DNA from: UBA2219 sp964612075
GTDB lineage: Bacteria; Desulfobacterota; Deferrimicrobia; Deferrimicrobiales; Deferrimicrobiaceae
Reading direction: 5' to 3'
DNA length: 21,036 bases
NCBI GenBank assembly: GCA_964612075.1
Contig: CAZTFC010000045.1
Span: 1-21,036, forward strand
Every line of letters starts with the position of its first letter. Within the stretch, counting starts at the first letter, position 1. This document shows positions 8,374-15,287 of this stretch, piece after piece. The notes under the pieces were generated by a model. That model was given only the letters and a program-made list of their open reading frames with translations. It did no database searches and was not told the DNA's origin. A program made the position numbers and the translations under genes.

Positions 8374-8664
8374 CTACCGGACCTGGGTGGCGGTGAAGGG
8401 GATCAGGGCCACGACGCGCGCCTTCTTGATCTCCATCGTCAGCTTCCGCTGGTGCTTCGCGCAGTTGCCCGTGATGCGGCGGGGGACGATCTTCCCGCGC
8501 TCGGAGACGAACTGCTTGATCATGTAGGCGTTCTTGTAGTCGATCTGGAGTTCCTTCTCCGCGCAGAAGCGGCAGAATTTCTTCCGGACGTAGCGTCTCT
8601 TGCCGCCGGGGCCGCGGTCTTCGCGGGGCCCGGAAGACGGCCGGGGCTTGTACGGAGTGCTCAT
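8374..8664 (-). CDS. rpsR: 30S ribosomal protein S18
   Basis: This is a 96-residue protein with a Pro/Arg/Gly-rich N-terminal tail followed by the conserved core RRYVRKKFCRFCAEKELQIDYKN and RRITGNCAKHQRKL. It retains the CxxC plus the downstream Cys and His, so it appears to be the zinc-binding form of S18. AGGAGG lies 9 bases before the ATG. Order rpsF-ssb-rpsR-rplI is the common bacterial arrangement. Confidence 0.97.
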   Translation of the reverse strand: MSTPYKPRPSSGPREDRGPGGKRRYVRKKFCRFCAEKELQIDYKNAYMIKQFVSERGKIVPRRITGNCAKHQRKLTMEIKKARVVALIPFTATQVR

Positions 8665-8700
8665 CGGTTCCTTCCTCCTGTTGTTCCCATCGTTATGTTG

Positions 8701-9105
8701 TCAGAACGGTATGTCGTCGTCGGGCGGCTCCTGGGAGGGGGCCGAAGGGCCGCTCCCTTCCGCCGCCTGGCCGCGCCCGCCGCCGAGGAACTGGACGTTG
8801 TCGGCCAGGACCTCGATCTTGCTCCGCTTCTGGCCGTCCTTCTCCCAGCTTCGCTGCCGCAGCCGCCCCTCCACGAGGACGGGGCGTCCCTTGGAGAGGT
8901 ATTCGGCGCAATTCTCGCCGGTCTTGCCGAAAACGACGACGTCGAAGTAGGACACTTCCTCCTTGAACTCGTTGGTCGCCTTCGACTTGTACCGGGAGTT
9001 CACCGCGATGGAGAACTCCGTGACGGCCGTGCCGGAAGGGAGAAAGCGCGTTTCCGGGTCCCGGGTCAGGTTGCCGGCGAGGATGACGCGGTTAAACGAT
9101 ACCAT
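8701..9105 (-). CDS. ssb: Single-stranded DNA-binding protein
   Basis: This is a 134-residue SSB. The OB fold spans about residues 1-108 (FNRVILAGNLTRDPETRFLPSG at the start; FDVVVFGKTGENCAEYLSKG; VEGRLRQRSWEKDGQKRSK). A short Gly/Ser/Pro-rich linker follows, then the acidic tip DDDIPF, which recruits partner repair and replication proteins. It is shorter than E. coli SSB because of the short linker. TGGAGGG precedes the ATG. It sits between rpsF and rpsR as in Bacillus-type operons. Confidence 0.97.
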   Translation of the reverse strand: MVSFNRVILAGNLTRDPETRFLPSGTAVTEFSIAVNSRYKSKATNEFKEEVSYFDVVVFGKTGENCAEYLSKGRPVLVEGRLRQRSWEKDGQKRSKIEVLADNVQFLGGGRGQAAEGSGPSAPSQEPPDDDIPF

Positions 9106-9135
9106 GCGGCGATCCCTCCATCGCGAAAGGTCCCG

Positions 9136-9525
9136 TCACTTTCCCGCGGGTGCCGGAGGCGCCTCGGACGCGGGCGCTTCGGGCGCCGCCGGCGTCTCGG
9201 CCGGGGCGGCGGCGGGCTTGGCGGGCTTCAGCTCCTGGGTGTGGACGGTGGTCAGGTGGCGCAGGATGCCGTCGAAGATCTTGATGTTGCGCTCCACCTC
9301 CTCCACGACGCCGCGGGTGCCGGTGTACAGGAGGAACGTGTAGAAGGCGTTGCTTCTCTTCCGGATCTGGTAGGCGAGCTTGCGGTTCCCCCAGTCATCC
9401 GTCTTCAGGACCTCGCCCTGGAACGAGGCGACCACCCCCGAAAGCTTGCCGAGGAAATCCTTCCTCTGGTCTTCCGGGAGTTCCGGGTCGAACAGGATGC
9501 AGGTTTCATACCTCTTCGGTGTCAT
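9136..9525 (-). CDS. rpsF: 30S ribosomal protein S6
   Basis: This is a 129-residue protein with the S6 fold: KRYETCILFDPELPEDQR at the N-terminus, DDWGNRKLAYQIRKRSNAFYTFLLYTG in the middle, and a Pro/Ala-rich tail (about 103-129). I chose the ATG at 9525 because MTPKRYETC is the family start; an upstream in-frame ATG at 9582 would add 19 unrelated residues that lie inside pth. The start region overlaps the last 20 bases of pth. Confidence 0.95.
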   Translation of the reverse strand: MTPKRYETCILFDPELPEDQRKDFLGKLSGVVASFQGEVLKTDDWGNRKLAYQIRKRSNAFYTFLLYTGTRGVVEEVERNIKIFDGILRHLTTVHTQELKPAKPAAAPAETPAAPEAPASEAPPAPAGK

Positions 9526-10183
9526 CGTGCGGTGTTGCCTCCTTTCGGCTGTTCGAGCCCCCGGACGATTCGCCGGGAGCAAGGAGTATGTTCCCCGCCG
9601 GAGGATCCGGCCGGGGGGTCCGCGCCTTCACGTTCCAGCGCGTCATGGCCTTGTCGAAACCGAGCCGGGCGATGTCTCCCGCGGCTTCCGCCGCCCGGGC
9701 GACCCCCTCCTCGAACGCGTTCCCCGAAGCGGGGTCCGGGGGAGTCAAAACGTAATCGGCGGGGTCGACGCCCGCCGGGGGCCTGCCGATCCCCACCCGT
9801 ATGCGGAGGAACCCGAGCGTGCCGAGCTCCGCGCCCAGCGACTTGAGCCCGTTGTGGCCTCCCGTGCCGCCGCCCCGCTTGAGCCGCACGGCCCCGACCG
9901 GGAGGTCGAGGTCGTCGTGGACGACCACCAGGTCTTCGGGCCCTTCCGCGCGCTTCCGGAACAGGGGCGACACCGCCAGGCCGGACAGGTTCATGAACGT
10001 CATCGGCTTGACGAGGACGACCCGTCGCCCTTCCAGCTCGCAATCGGCGAGCGAAGCCTCGCCGGAAACCCGCCAGCGCGCGCCCAGCGCGGACACGAGC
10101 CGGTCGACGGCAAGAAACCCCGCGTTGTGGAGCGTGGACGCGTACCGACGCCCCGGGTTCCCCAGTCCGACGATGAGTCGCGT
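9506..10183 (-). CDS. pth: Peptidyl-tRNA hydrolase, probable ACG start
   Basis: This enzyme recycles peptidyl-tRNA dropped from ribosomes and is essential in most bacteria. Read from an ACG at 10183-10181, the protein (225 residues) opens with (T/M)RLIVGLGNPGRRYASTLHNAGF, an exact family N-terminus. It has the active-site set N9, H19, N65 (FMNLSG), D90/D91 (VVHDDLDLP) and N111 (GGHNGLKS). No ATG, GTG or TTG exists in frame between the rplY stop and this point. The first usual start, GTG at 10096, would delete GLGNPG and the catalytic His. AAGGAG at 10198-10193 is 9 bases before the ACG. The C-terminus has about 35 residues beyond the usual end (after MTRWNV) and overlaps rpsF by 20 bases. The family call is very secure; the start codon is inferred. 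Confidence 0.9.
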   Translation of the reverse strand, partial: TRLIVGLGNPGRRYASTLHNAGFLAVDRLVSALGARWRVSGEASLADCELEGRRVVLVKPMTFMNLSGLAVSPLFRKRAEGPEDLVVVHDDLDLPVGAVRLKRGGGTGGHNGLKSLGAELGTLGFLRIRVGIGRPPAGVDPADYVLTPPDPASGNAFEEGVARAAEAAGDIARLGFDKAMTRWNVKARTPRPDPPAGNILLAPGESSGGSNSRKEATPHDDTEEV

Positions 10184-10198
10184 GGGCCGCCGCTCCTT
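10181..10198 (-). promoter_or_regulatory. Ribosome binding site deciding the non-canonical pth start
   Basis: AAGGAG (10198-10193), nine bases, then ACG (10183-10181). The spacing is ideal for an initiation codon at the ACG. The ACG takes the place of the initiator Met that precedes (K/R)LIVGLGNPG in Pth proteins. This is the main evidence that initiation occurs here or that an ATG was altered at the second base. Confidence 0.6.
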
Positions 10199-10207
10199 CC
10201 CTGCCGG

Positions 10208-10918
10208 TTACTTTTCCTTCTTTTCCTTCTTCGCGGGCTCTTTCGCGCCCTCTTTCCCGGCCGCCTCTTCCTTTTCGGCGCCTTCCGCCACGCTCGCGCC
10301 CTCGGCCGCCTCGCCCTCGACCGCCTCGGCCGCCGCAGGGGCCGCCTCGACCTTCGGCGTGTTGACCGCGGCGATGGGGATCCGCAGGTCCTTCTCCATG
10401 GGGACGACGCCCGGCGGGAATTGGATGCTCCCGAGGTTCAGCGACTGGCCGATCCCCAGGGGCGTCACGTCGACCTCGATGAACTCGGGCACCTGGTCCG
10501 GCGTGCACTCGACCTCGAGGCTGCGCATGAGCACCTCGAGGAGGCCGCCCAGCTCGATGCCCGCCGCCTTCCCCTTGATGCGGATCGGGACCTCGACGCG
10601 GAACTTCTGCCCCTGGGCCACCTCGTAGAAGTCCACGTGGGTCACCTGGTTGGAGATCGGGTTGGTCTGGACCTCCTTGAGTACCGCGAAGGACTCCTTG
10701 CCTTCCTCGCCGTCCTTGACGGTCACGCGGACGACCACCGTGCCGCGCCGGGCGACCTCGAGGAACTTCTCGAGCGGCTTCCGCTCGAACTCGAGCGACC
10801 GGGTCTCGAGCCCCCGGCCGTAGATGACTCCGGGAACCCGCCCCGCGGCGCGCCGTTTCCGGTTGATCTCTTTCCCTGTATCGTGGCGGCGCTCCGCCGC
10901 CAGGTCCATCGTGGCCAT
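10208..10918 (-). CDS. rplY: 50S ribosomal protein L25, long CTC form
   Basis: This is a 236-residue two-domain L25/CTC protein that binds 5S rRNA. The N-terminal L25 domain (about 1-95) includes GKEINRKRRAAGRVPGVIYG and the C-terminal TL5-type domain runs to about 190 (VDFYEVAQGQKFRVEVPIRIKGKAAG; GQSLNLGSIQFPPGV). The last 45 residues are a low-complexity Ala/Glu/Lys tail. GGAGG lies 9 bases before the ATG. It lies 13 bases after prs and 24 bases before pth, the frequent prs-rplY-pth order. Confidence 0.96.
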   Translation of the reverse strand: MATMDLAAERRHDTGKEINRKRRAAGRVPGVIYGRGLETRSLEFERKPLEKFLEVARRGTVVVRVTVKDGEEGKESFAVLKEVQTNPISNQVTHVDFYEVAQGQKFRVEVPIRIKGKAAGIELGGLLEVLMRSLEVECTPDQVPEFIEVDVTPLGIGQSLNLGSIQFPPGVVPMEKDLRIPIAAVNTPKVEAAPAAAEAVEGEAAEGASVAEGAEKEEAAGKEGAKEPAKKEKKEK

Positions 10919-10931
10919 CTTCCTTTTCCTC

Positions 10932-11867
10932 CTAAACGAAGAGCGAGCTGACCGAATCCTGGAAATGGATCCTCTTGATGGCCTCCCCCAGAAGGGGAGC
11001 CACGGAGAGGACGCGAATCTTCTTGCACAGGGCCTTTTCCCCCAGCGGGACCGTGTTCGTGACGACGAGCTCCTCGATCTGCGAGTTCTCGAGCCGCTCG
11101 ATGGCCGGCCCCGAAAGGATGGCGTGCGTGGCGCAGGCGAAAATGTTTTTCGCCCCCTTCGCCCGCAGCGCCTCGGCGGACTGCACCAGCGTCCCCGCCG
11201 TGTCCACCATGTCGTCGAGCATGACCGCCGTCTTCCCCTCGACCTCGCCGATGATGTTCATCACCGCGGAGACGTTCGGCCCCTCCCGGCGCTTGTCGAT
11301 GATGGCGAGCGAGGCGTTCAGCCGCTTGGCGCACGCCCGGGCCCGTTCCACCCCGCCGGCGTCGGGCGAGACCACCACCATGTCGTCCCGGTAGTTGGCC
11401 TTGATGTACTCGAGCATCACCGGGGCGGCGTACAGGTGGTCGACCGGGATGTTGAAGAACCCCTGGATCTGGCCGGCGTGGAGGTCCATCGTCAGGAGCC
11501 GGGACACGCCCGCCGCCGTCAGCATGTCCGCCACCAGCTTCGCCGTGATGGGGGCCCGGGGCAGGACTTTCCGGTCCTGGCGGGCGTAGCCGTAATACGG
11601 CAGGACCGCGGTGACCCGCTTCGCCGAGGCCCGCTTCAGGGCGTCCATCAGGACGAGCAGTTCCATGAGGTGGTCGTTCACCGGGGGACACGTGGGCTGG
11701 ATGATGAAGACGTCCACGCCGCGCACGTTGTCGCGGATCTCCACGTTGATCTCGCCGTCGCTGAACCGCTTCACCATCGCGGAGCCCAGCGGGATGCAGA
11801 GATAGGCGCAGATCTCCTTCGCGAGTTCCGGGTTGGCGTTCCCGGTAAAAATCTTTAATCGTGTCAC
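10932..11867 (-). CDS. prs: Ribose-phosphate pyrophosphokinase (PRPP synthase)
   Basis: This is a 311-residue class I PRPP synthase, converting ribose-5-phosphate and ATP to PRPP for nucleotide, His and Trp synthesis. Visible motifs are FSDGEINVEI (35-44), YYGYARQDRK (91-100), the catalytic-site H130 in MDLHAGQIQGFF, VVSPDAGGVERA (165-176), and the PRPP-binding loop DDMVDTAGT (218-226). It starts with GTG at 11867; no ATG is available at the family start MTRLKIFTGNANPELA. AGGGGAA lies just upstream. It heads the prs-rplY-pth-rpsF-ssb-rpsR-rplI-dnaB run and has its own strong promoter. Confidence 0.97.
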   Translation of the reverse strand: MTRLKIFTGNANPELAKEICAYLCIPLGSAMVKRFSDGEINVEIRDNVRGVDVFIIQPTCPPVNDHLMELLVLMDALKRASAKRVTAVLPYYGYARQDRKVLPRAPITAKLVADMLTAAGVSRLLTMDLHAGQIQGFFNIPVDHLYAAPVMLEYIKANYRDDMVVVSPDAGGVERARACAKRLNASLAIIDKRREGPNVSAVMNIIGEVEGKTAVMLDDMVDTAGTLVQSAEALRAKGAKNIFACATHAILSGPAIERLENSQIEELVVTNTVPLGEKALCKKIRVLSVAPLLGEAIKRIHFQDSVSSLFV

Positions 11868-11912
11868 GCAGTTCCCCTGTTTAAAGGAGGCTTCCTGCCG
11901 AAAGAATTGGAT

Positions 11913-11940
11913 ATTATAACGAAAAAGGGCCTCTTGGCAA
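11913..11940 (-). promoter_or_regulatory. Strong sigma70-type promoter of the prs-dnaB operon
   Basis: On the minus strand TTGCCA (11940-11935), 16 bases, then a perfect TATAAT (11918-11913), 45 bases before the prs GTG. It lies between the tRNA-Gln gene and prs in an AT-richer pocket. It gives a leader of about 40 bases for the downstream genes. Confidence 0.75.
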
Positions 11941-11985
11941 GCGGTATTCGCAACCCTGCCATCCGTGCGTTCCCGTCGGCCGGAA

Positions 11986-12059
11986 TGGCTGGGAGGGAAG
12001 GATTCGAACCTTCATAAGCGGCTCCAAAGGCCGCTGTCCTGCCATTGAACGACCTCCCA
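11986..12059 (-). tRNA. tRNA-Gln, anticodon TTG
   Basis: The cloverleaf folds completely. The acceptor stem is TGGGAGG/CCTCCCA with discriminator G and an encoded CCA. The D stem is GTTC/GGAC and the anticodon stem GCGGC/GCCGC around loop CTTTGGA, so the anticodon is TTG. The variable loop is 4 bases (TTAT) and the T arm is GAAGG-TTCGAAT-CCTTC. The total is 74 bases including CCA. It lies between ispE and prs on the same strand. Confidence 0.97.
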
Positions 12060-12071
12060 GCGCAGGGTAAA

Positions 12072-12100
12072 AGTCTATCGGCCGGCGGCCGGACCGTCAA
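12072..12100 (-). promoter_or_regulatory. Promoter of tRNA-Gln
   Basis: On the minus strand TTGACG (12100-12095), exactly 17 bases, then TAGACT (12077-12072), ending 12 bases before the mature tRNA 5' end. The short distance fits a tRNA promoter. The spacer is very GC-rich and contains a GGCCGCCGGCC palindrome. Confidence 0.65.
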
Positions 12101-12139
12101 GGCGGGCAGGGCAGGCCGGGCGGGCCGTTTTTGCCGGGA

Positions 12140-13006
12140 TTACGGGATGCTCCGAACGACGAACCGCCTCGTCCCCGGCCCCCCGCCCGCGTCCCCCGGC
12201 ATTCTTCGGAGCGCCTCCGCGGCGTCCTCCGCCGTCGCGAACAGCCCGAACACCGCGGACCCGCTCCCCGACAGCCCCGCGGCATGAGCCCCCGCGGCCA
12301 GCAGGCAGGCCTTGATCCGGGCGATTTCCGGGCGGGCCGGGATCCACGCCCCTTCGAAATCGTTCCGGACGGAGGCCGCCAGGGCGGCAAGGTCCGGGAA
12401 CGAAGGGACCCGCCCCCCGGGGGGCGACTCCATGGGGCCGCGCCGCAGCCGGTCGTACCCCTCCCGCGTGGGCATCCCGAAGGGGGGCTTCACGACGACG
12501 GCGTGGAACGGGACCTTCCACGGGATCGGGGTGAGGACCTCGCCGAACCCCTCCACGAGGGCGGCCGAGCCCAGGGTGAAGAACGGGACGTCGGCCCCGA
12601 CCCGTCCGGCAACGGCGAGCAGCTCCTCCGGCGGCAGCCGCGAGCCCGTGAGGGCGCACAGCCCTTTCAGCGTCGCCGCCGCGTCCGAGCTGCCTCCCCC
12701 GAGCCCGGCCTGGGAAGGGATCCCCTTGCGGATGCGGACCCGGGCCCCCGCGGGGACGCCCGCGCGTTCCAGGAAGAGCGACGCCGCGCGGTGGCAGGTG
12801 TTGGAGGCGTCGACGGGCACGGAGGGATCGTCGCATTCCACGACGATCCCGGAGGGGATCTCCTCGAGGGTCACCTCGTCGTACAGGGAAACGGGGACCA
12901 TCACGGTGCGGATGTCGTGATACCCGTCGGGGCGCCGGCCGAACACCTCGAGGGAGATGTTCAGCTTCGCGGGGGCGAGCAGCGATATCGCGCCGGAATG
13001 CCGCAT
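12140..13006 (-). CDS. ispE: 4-diphosphocytidyl-2-C-methyl-D-erythritol kinase
   Basis: This is a 288-residue GHMP-family kinase of the MEP isoprenoid pathway. It phosphorylates CDP-ME at the 2-hydroxyl. K14 lies in PAKLNISLEV, H30 in RRPDGYHDI, the glycine-rich ATP loop is PSQAGLGGGSSDAA (97-110), D139 lies in GADVPFF, and the late loop is GLSGSGSAVFGLF. I chose the ATG at 13006 because PAKLN then falls about 12 residues in, as usual. A longer open frame upstream has no family similarity. The Shine-Dalgarno is weak. It is read towards tRNA-Gln and prs, a gene order common in Geobacter-like genomes. Confidence 0.94.
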   Translation of the reverse strand: MRHSGAISLLAPAKLNISLEVFGRRPDGYHDIRTVMVPVSLYDEVTLEEIPSGIVVECDDPSVPVDASNTCHRAASLFLERAGVPAGARVRIRKGIPSQAGLGGGSSDAAATLKGLCALTGSRLPPEELLAVAGRVGADVPFFTLGSAALVEGFGEVLTPIPWKVPFHAVVVKPPFGMPTREGYDRLRRGPMESPPGGRVPSFPDLAALAASVRNDFEGAWIPARPEIARIKACLLAAGAHAAGLSGSGSAVFGLFATAEDAAEALRRMPGDAGGGPGTRRFVVRSIP

Positions 13007-13151
13007 GGAGCGATTGGAACACGGTTCCGGGGGAGATGGGGAGAAGAAAAACAGGCCGGGGGGCCGAACCGCAACGTTTGGGGGATAATATGGGTGACGA
13101 AAGCTATGATGGGCCTCATGCCCTGGATATCGCAACCGACGGGGGAACGTG

Positions 13152-14291
13152 ATGGAAAACACAGTGGTTGTCGCTGGAGATCGCATTGCGCGGGTCCGCC
13201 TTTCTTCATGCCGTCTGCCGTTGGCGACGCCGATCAGCGATGCCAAGGTGCTGACCGGCCGGCAAAAGCCGATGACGGAAATCGCGATCCTGTTCGCGGA
13301 AATCGAAACCGCCGACGGCCGCAAAGGCCTGGGGTTCAGTTATTCCAAGCGCGCCGGGGGCCCCGGCCAGTTTGCCCATGCCAGGGAAATCGCACCGGCG
13401 CTGATCGGCGAGGATCCCAACGATATCGCCAGGCTGTGGGACAAGCTCTGCTGGGCCGGAGCCTCCGTGGGCCGCAGCGGCTTGTCGATCCAGGCCATCG
13501 GTGCCTTCGACGTGGCCCTGTGGGACATGAAGGCCAGGCGCGCGGGGTTGTCGCTGGCGAAATTGCTGGGGTCCCACCGGGACTCGGTGCGCTGCTACAA
13601 CACATCGGGCGGTTTCCTGCACACCCCGATCGAACAGCTGCTGGCGAATGCCGCCGCGTCCCGGGAAAAAGGCATCGGCGGCATCAAGATCAAGGTCGGC
13701 CAACCGGATTGCGCGATCGACATCAAACGCGTTGAAACCGTGCGCAGGCACCTGGGTGACGATTTCCCGCTGATGGTCGACGCCAACCAGCAATGGGATC
13801 GTCCGACCGCGCAGCGCATGTGCCGCATTTTCGAACCGTTCAACCTGATCTGGATCGAGGAACCCCTCGATTGCCACGACTACGAGGGACATGCCGCCCT
13901 GGCCGCCCGGTTCGATACGCCGATCGCCACCGGGGAAATGCTGGCCAGCGCGGCGGAACACCGGGACCTGATCCGTCATCGTGCCGCCGACTACCTGATG
14001 CCGGATGCTCCGCGGATCGGCGGCATCACCCCGTTCCTGAAAGTGTCGAGCCTCGCCGACCATGCCGGCCTGATGATCGCGCCGCACTTCGCGATGGAAT
14101 TGCACGTGCACCTGGCCGCGGCGTATCCGCGCGAACCCTGGGTCGAGCATTTCGAATGGCTCGAACCGCTGTTCAACGAGCGCCTGGAAATCAGGGATGG
14201 CCGCATGCTGGTGCCGGACCGCCCGGGGCTTGGCGTCACTTTGAGCGATCGGGTTGCGGGATGGACGCGGGAAGAGGCGGAGGTCGTGTAG
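13152..14291 (+). CDS. L-talarate/galactarate dehydratase (enolase superfamily)
   Basis: This is a 379-residue enolase-superfamily acid-sugar dehydratase. From memory it closely resembles Salmonella TalrD/GalrD, for example PLATPISDAKVLTGRQKP, GFSYSKRAGG, YNTSGGFLHTP and HFEWLEPLFNE. Active-site residues are present: K179 and K181 (KIKVG), metal ligands D210, E236 and E262, and H312 (PHFAMELH). It dehydrates galactarate or L-talarate to 5-keto-4-deoxyglucarate. The start is the ATG at 13152; a GTG sits just before it at 13149. The gene is alone on the plus strand, divergent from ispE and convergent with garR. By hand count it uses GAA 18 times and GAG 7 times for Glu, while gudD next door clearly prefers GAG, suggesting a separate, recent origin. 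Confidence 0.9.
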   Translation: MENTVVVAGDRIARVRLSSCRLPLATPISDAKVLTGRQKPMTEIAILFAEIETADGRKGLGFSYSKRAGGPGQFAHAREIAPALIGEDPNDIARLWDKLCWAGASVGRSGLSIQAIGAFDVALWDMKARRAGLSLAKLLGSHRDSVRCYNTSGGFLHTPIEQLLANAAASREKGIGGIKIKVGQPDCAIDIKRVETVRRHLGDDFPLMVDANQQWDRPTAQRMCRIFEPFNLIWIEEPLDCHDYEGHAALAARFDTPIATGEMLASAAEHRDLIRHRAADYLMPDAPRIGGITPFLKVSSLADHAGLMIAPHFAMELHVHLAAAYPREPWVEHFEWLEPLFNERLEIRDGRMLVPDRPGLGVTLSDRVAGWTREEAEVV

Positions 14292-14316
14292 ACCGGGGAG
14301 GCGTCGTTCGCGGGCA

Positions 14317-14342
14317 GGGGGGGCGTCCGGAGACGCCCCCCC
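14317..14342. terminator. Strong GC hairpin between convergent talarate dehydratase gene and garR
   Basis: GGGGGGGCGTC, loop CGGA, GACGCCCCCCC: an 11-bp perfect stem. It lies 26 bases after the dehydratase stop and 17 bases after the garR stop on the other strand. A competing longer pairing joins GACCGGGG (14291-14298 area) with CCCCGGTC (14340-14347). The T run on the plus side (GGGTTTCTT) is interrupted. It probably acts as a bidirectional terminator. Confidence 0.65.
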
Positions 14343-14358
14343 CGGTCGAGTGGGTTTC

Positions 14359-15243
14359 TTACCTTTTCACCTCTACCTGGGCCATTTTCTCGTAATATTT
14401 CACCAGGCTGCAGTGGTCCCCGTCCCCGAGCCCGTCGACCTTGAGCGCCTGCATCATTTCCATGACGGCCGCGGTCAGCGGGAGCGGTACCCCGATCTCG
14501 TGGGAGGTTTCCAATACGTTCCCCAGGTCCTTGATGTGCAGGTTGATCCGGAAGCCCGGGTTGAACTTGCGGTCCATCACCAGCGGCGCCTTCGCGTCGA
14601 GCACCGTGCTGCCCGCCAGCCCGCCGCGGATCGCCTGGTAGACCAGCTCCGGCTCCACGCCCGCCTTCGACGCGAGGACGAGCGCCTCGGACATGGCGGC
14701 GATGTTGAGGGCCACGATGATCTGGTTGGCCAGCTTCGTGATGTTCCCCGCGCCGATGTCCCCTGTCAGCACGACGGAGCCCGCCATGGCTTTCATAAGG
14801 GGGTACCACTTCTCGAACACTTCCTTCTTCCCGCCGACCATGACCGAAAGCGTCCCGTCGACGGCCTTCGGCTCGCCGCCGCTTACGGGCGCGTCGAGCA
14901 TCTCCATCCCCTTCTCGGCCAGCCGCGCGGCGATCTCGCGGCTGGCGAGGGGGGCGATCGAGCTCATGTCGATGACGGTCTTGCCCGGGGCGCCGCCTTC
15001 CAGGATGCCGTTTTGCCCCAGCACGGCCGCCTTCACGTGCGGAGAGTTCGGGAGCATGGTGATGACGACGTCGCACGCCTGCGCCACCTCCTTCGGCGAC
15101 GAGGCCGTTTCCGCCCCCAGCGCCGAAAGCTCCTTCATCGGGGCGGCGTTGATGTCGTAGACGACCAGGCCGTACCCCGCCTTGATCAGGTTCTTCGACA
15201 TCGGCTTGCCCATGATCCCCAGGCCGATAAACCCCGTCTTCAT
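14359..15243 (-). CDS. garR: Tartronate semialdehyde reductase (2-hydroxy-3-oxopropionate reductase)
   Basis: This is a 294-residue beta-hydroxyacid dehydrogenase, the same length as E. coli GarR. The dinucleotide-binding fold is GFIGLGIMGKPMSKNL (4-19), the substrate loop is DAPVSGGEPKA (117-127), catalytic K170 lies in GNITKLANQ, and the conserved C-terminal stretch is GFRINLHIKDLGN. It reduces tartronate semialdehyde to D-glycerate, the last step of hexarate breakdown. A related 3-hydroxyisobutyrate dehydrogenase role is possible, but the operon with gudD decides for GarR. It is the last gene of the operon, 44 bases after tctC, with AAGGAG before its ATG. Confidence 0.9.
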   Translation of the reverse strand: MKTGFIGLGIMGKPMSKNLIKAGYGLVVYDINAAPMKELSALGAETASSPKEVAQACDVVITMLPNSPHVKAAVLGQNGILEGGAPGKTVIDMSSIAPLASREIAARLAEKGMEMLDAPVSGGEPKAVDGTLSVMVGGKKEVFEKWYPLMKAMAGSVVLTGDIGAGNITKLANQIIVALNIAAMSEALVLASKAGVEPELVYQAIRGGLAGSTVLDAKAPLVMDRKFNPGFRINLHIKDLGNVLETSHEIGVPLPLTAAVMEMMQALKVDGLGDGDHCSLVKYYEKMAQVEVKR

Positions 15244-15287
15244 CGCTTCGTCTCCTTCCTTCCGCCCTTATCCGAGGGACGCGAAAA

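Noticed and set aside
10096..10098. GTG at 10098-10096 as the true pth start
   Set aside because: It would remove GLGNPG and the catalytic His, which are perfectly conserved in the in-frame sequence upstream.
13097..13124. Operator-like GCTATGAT and ATGATGGGCCTCAT near the talarate dehydratase gene
   Set aside because: Only a partial half-site match with wrong spacing and no central CGCTA, so it is not counted as a third copy of the gud operator.
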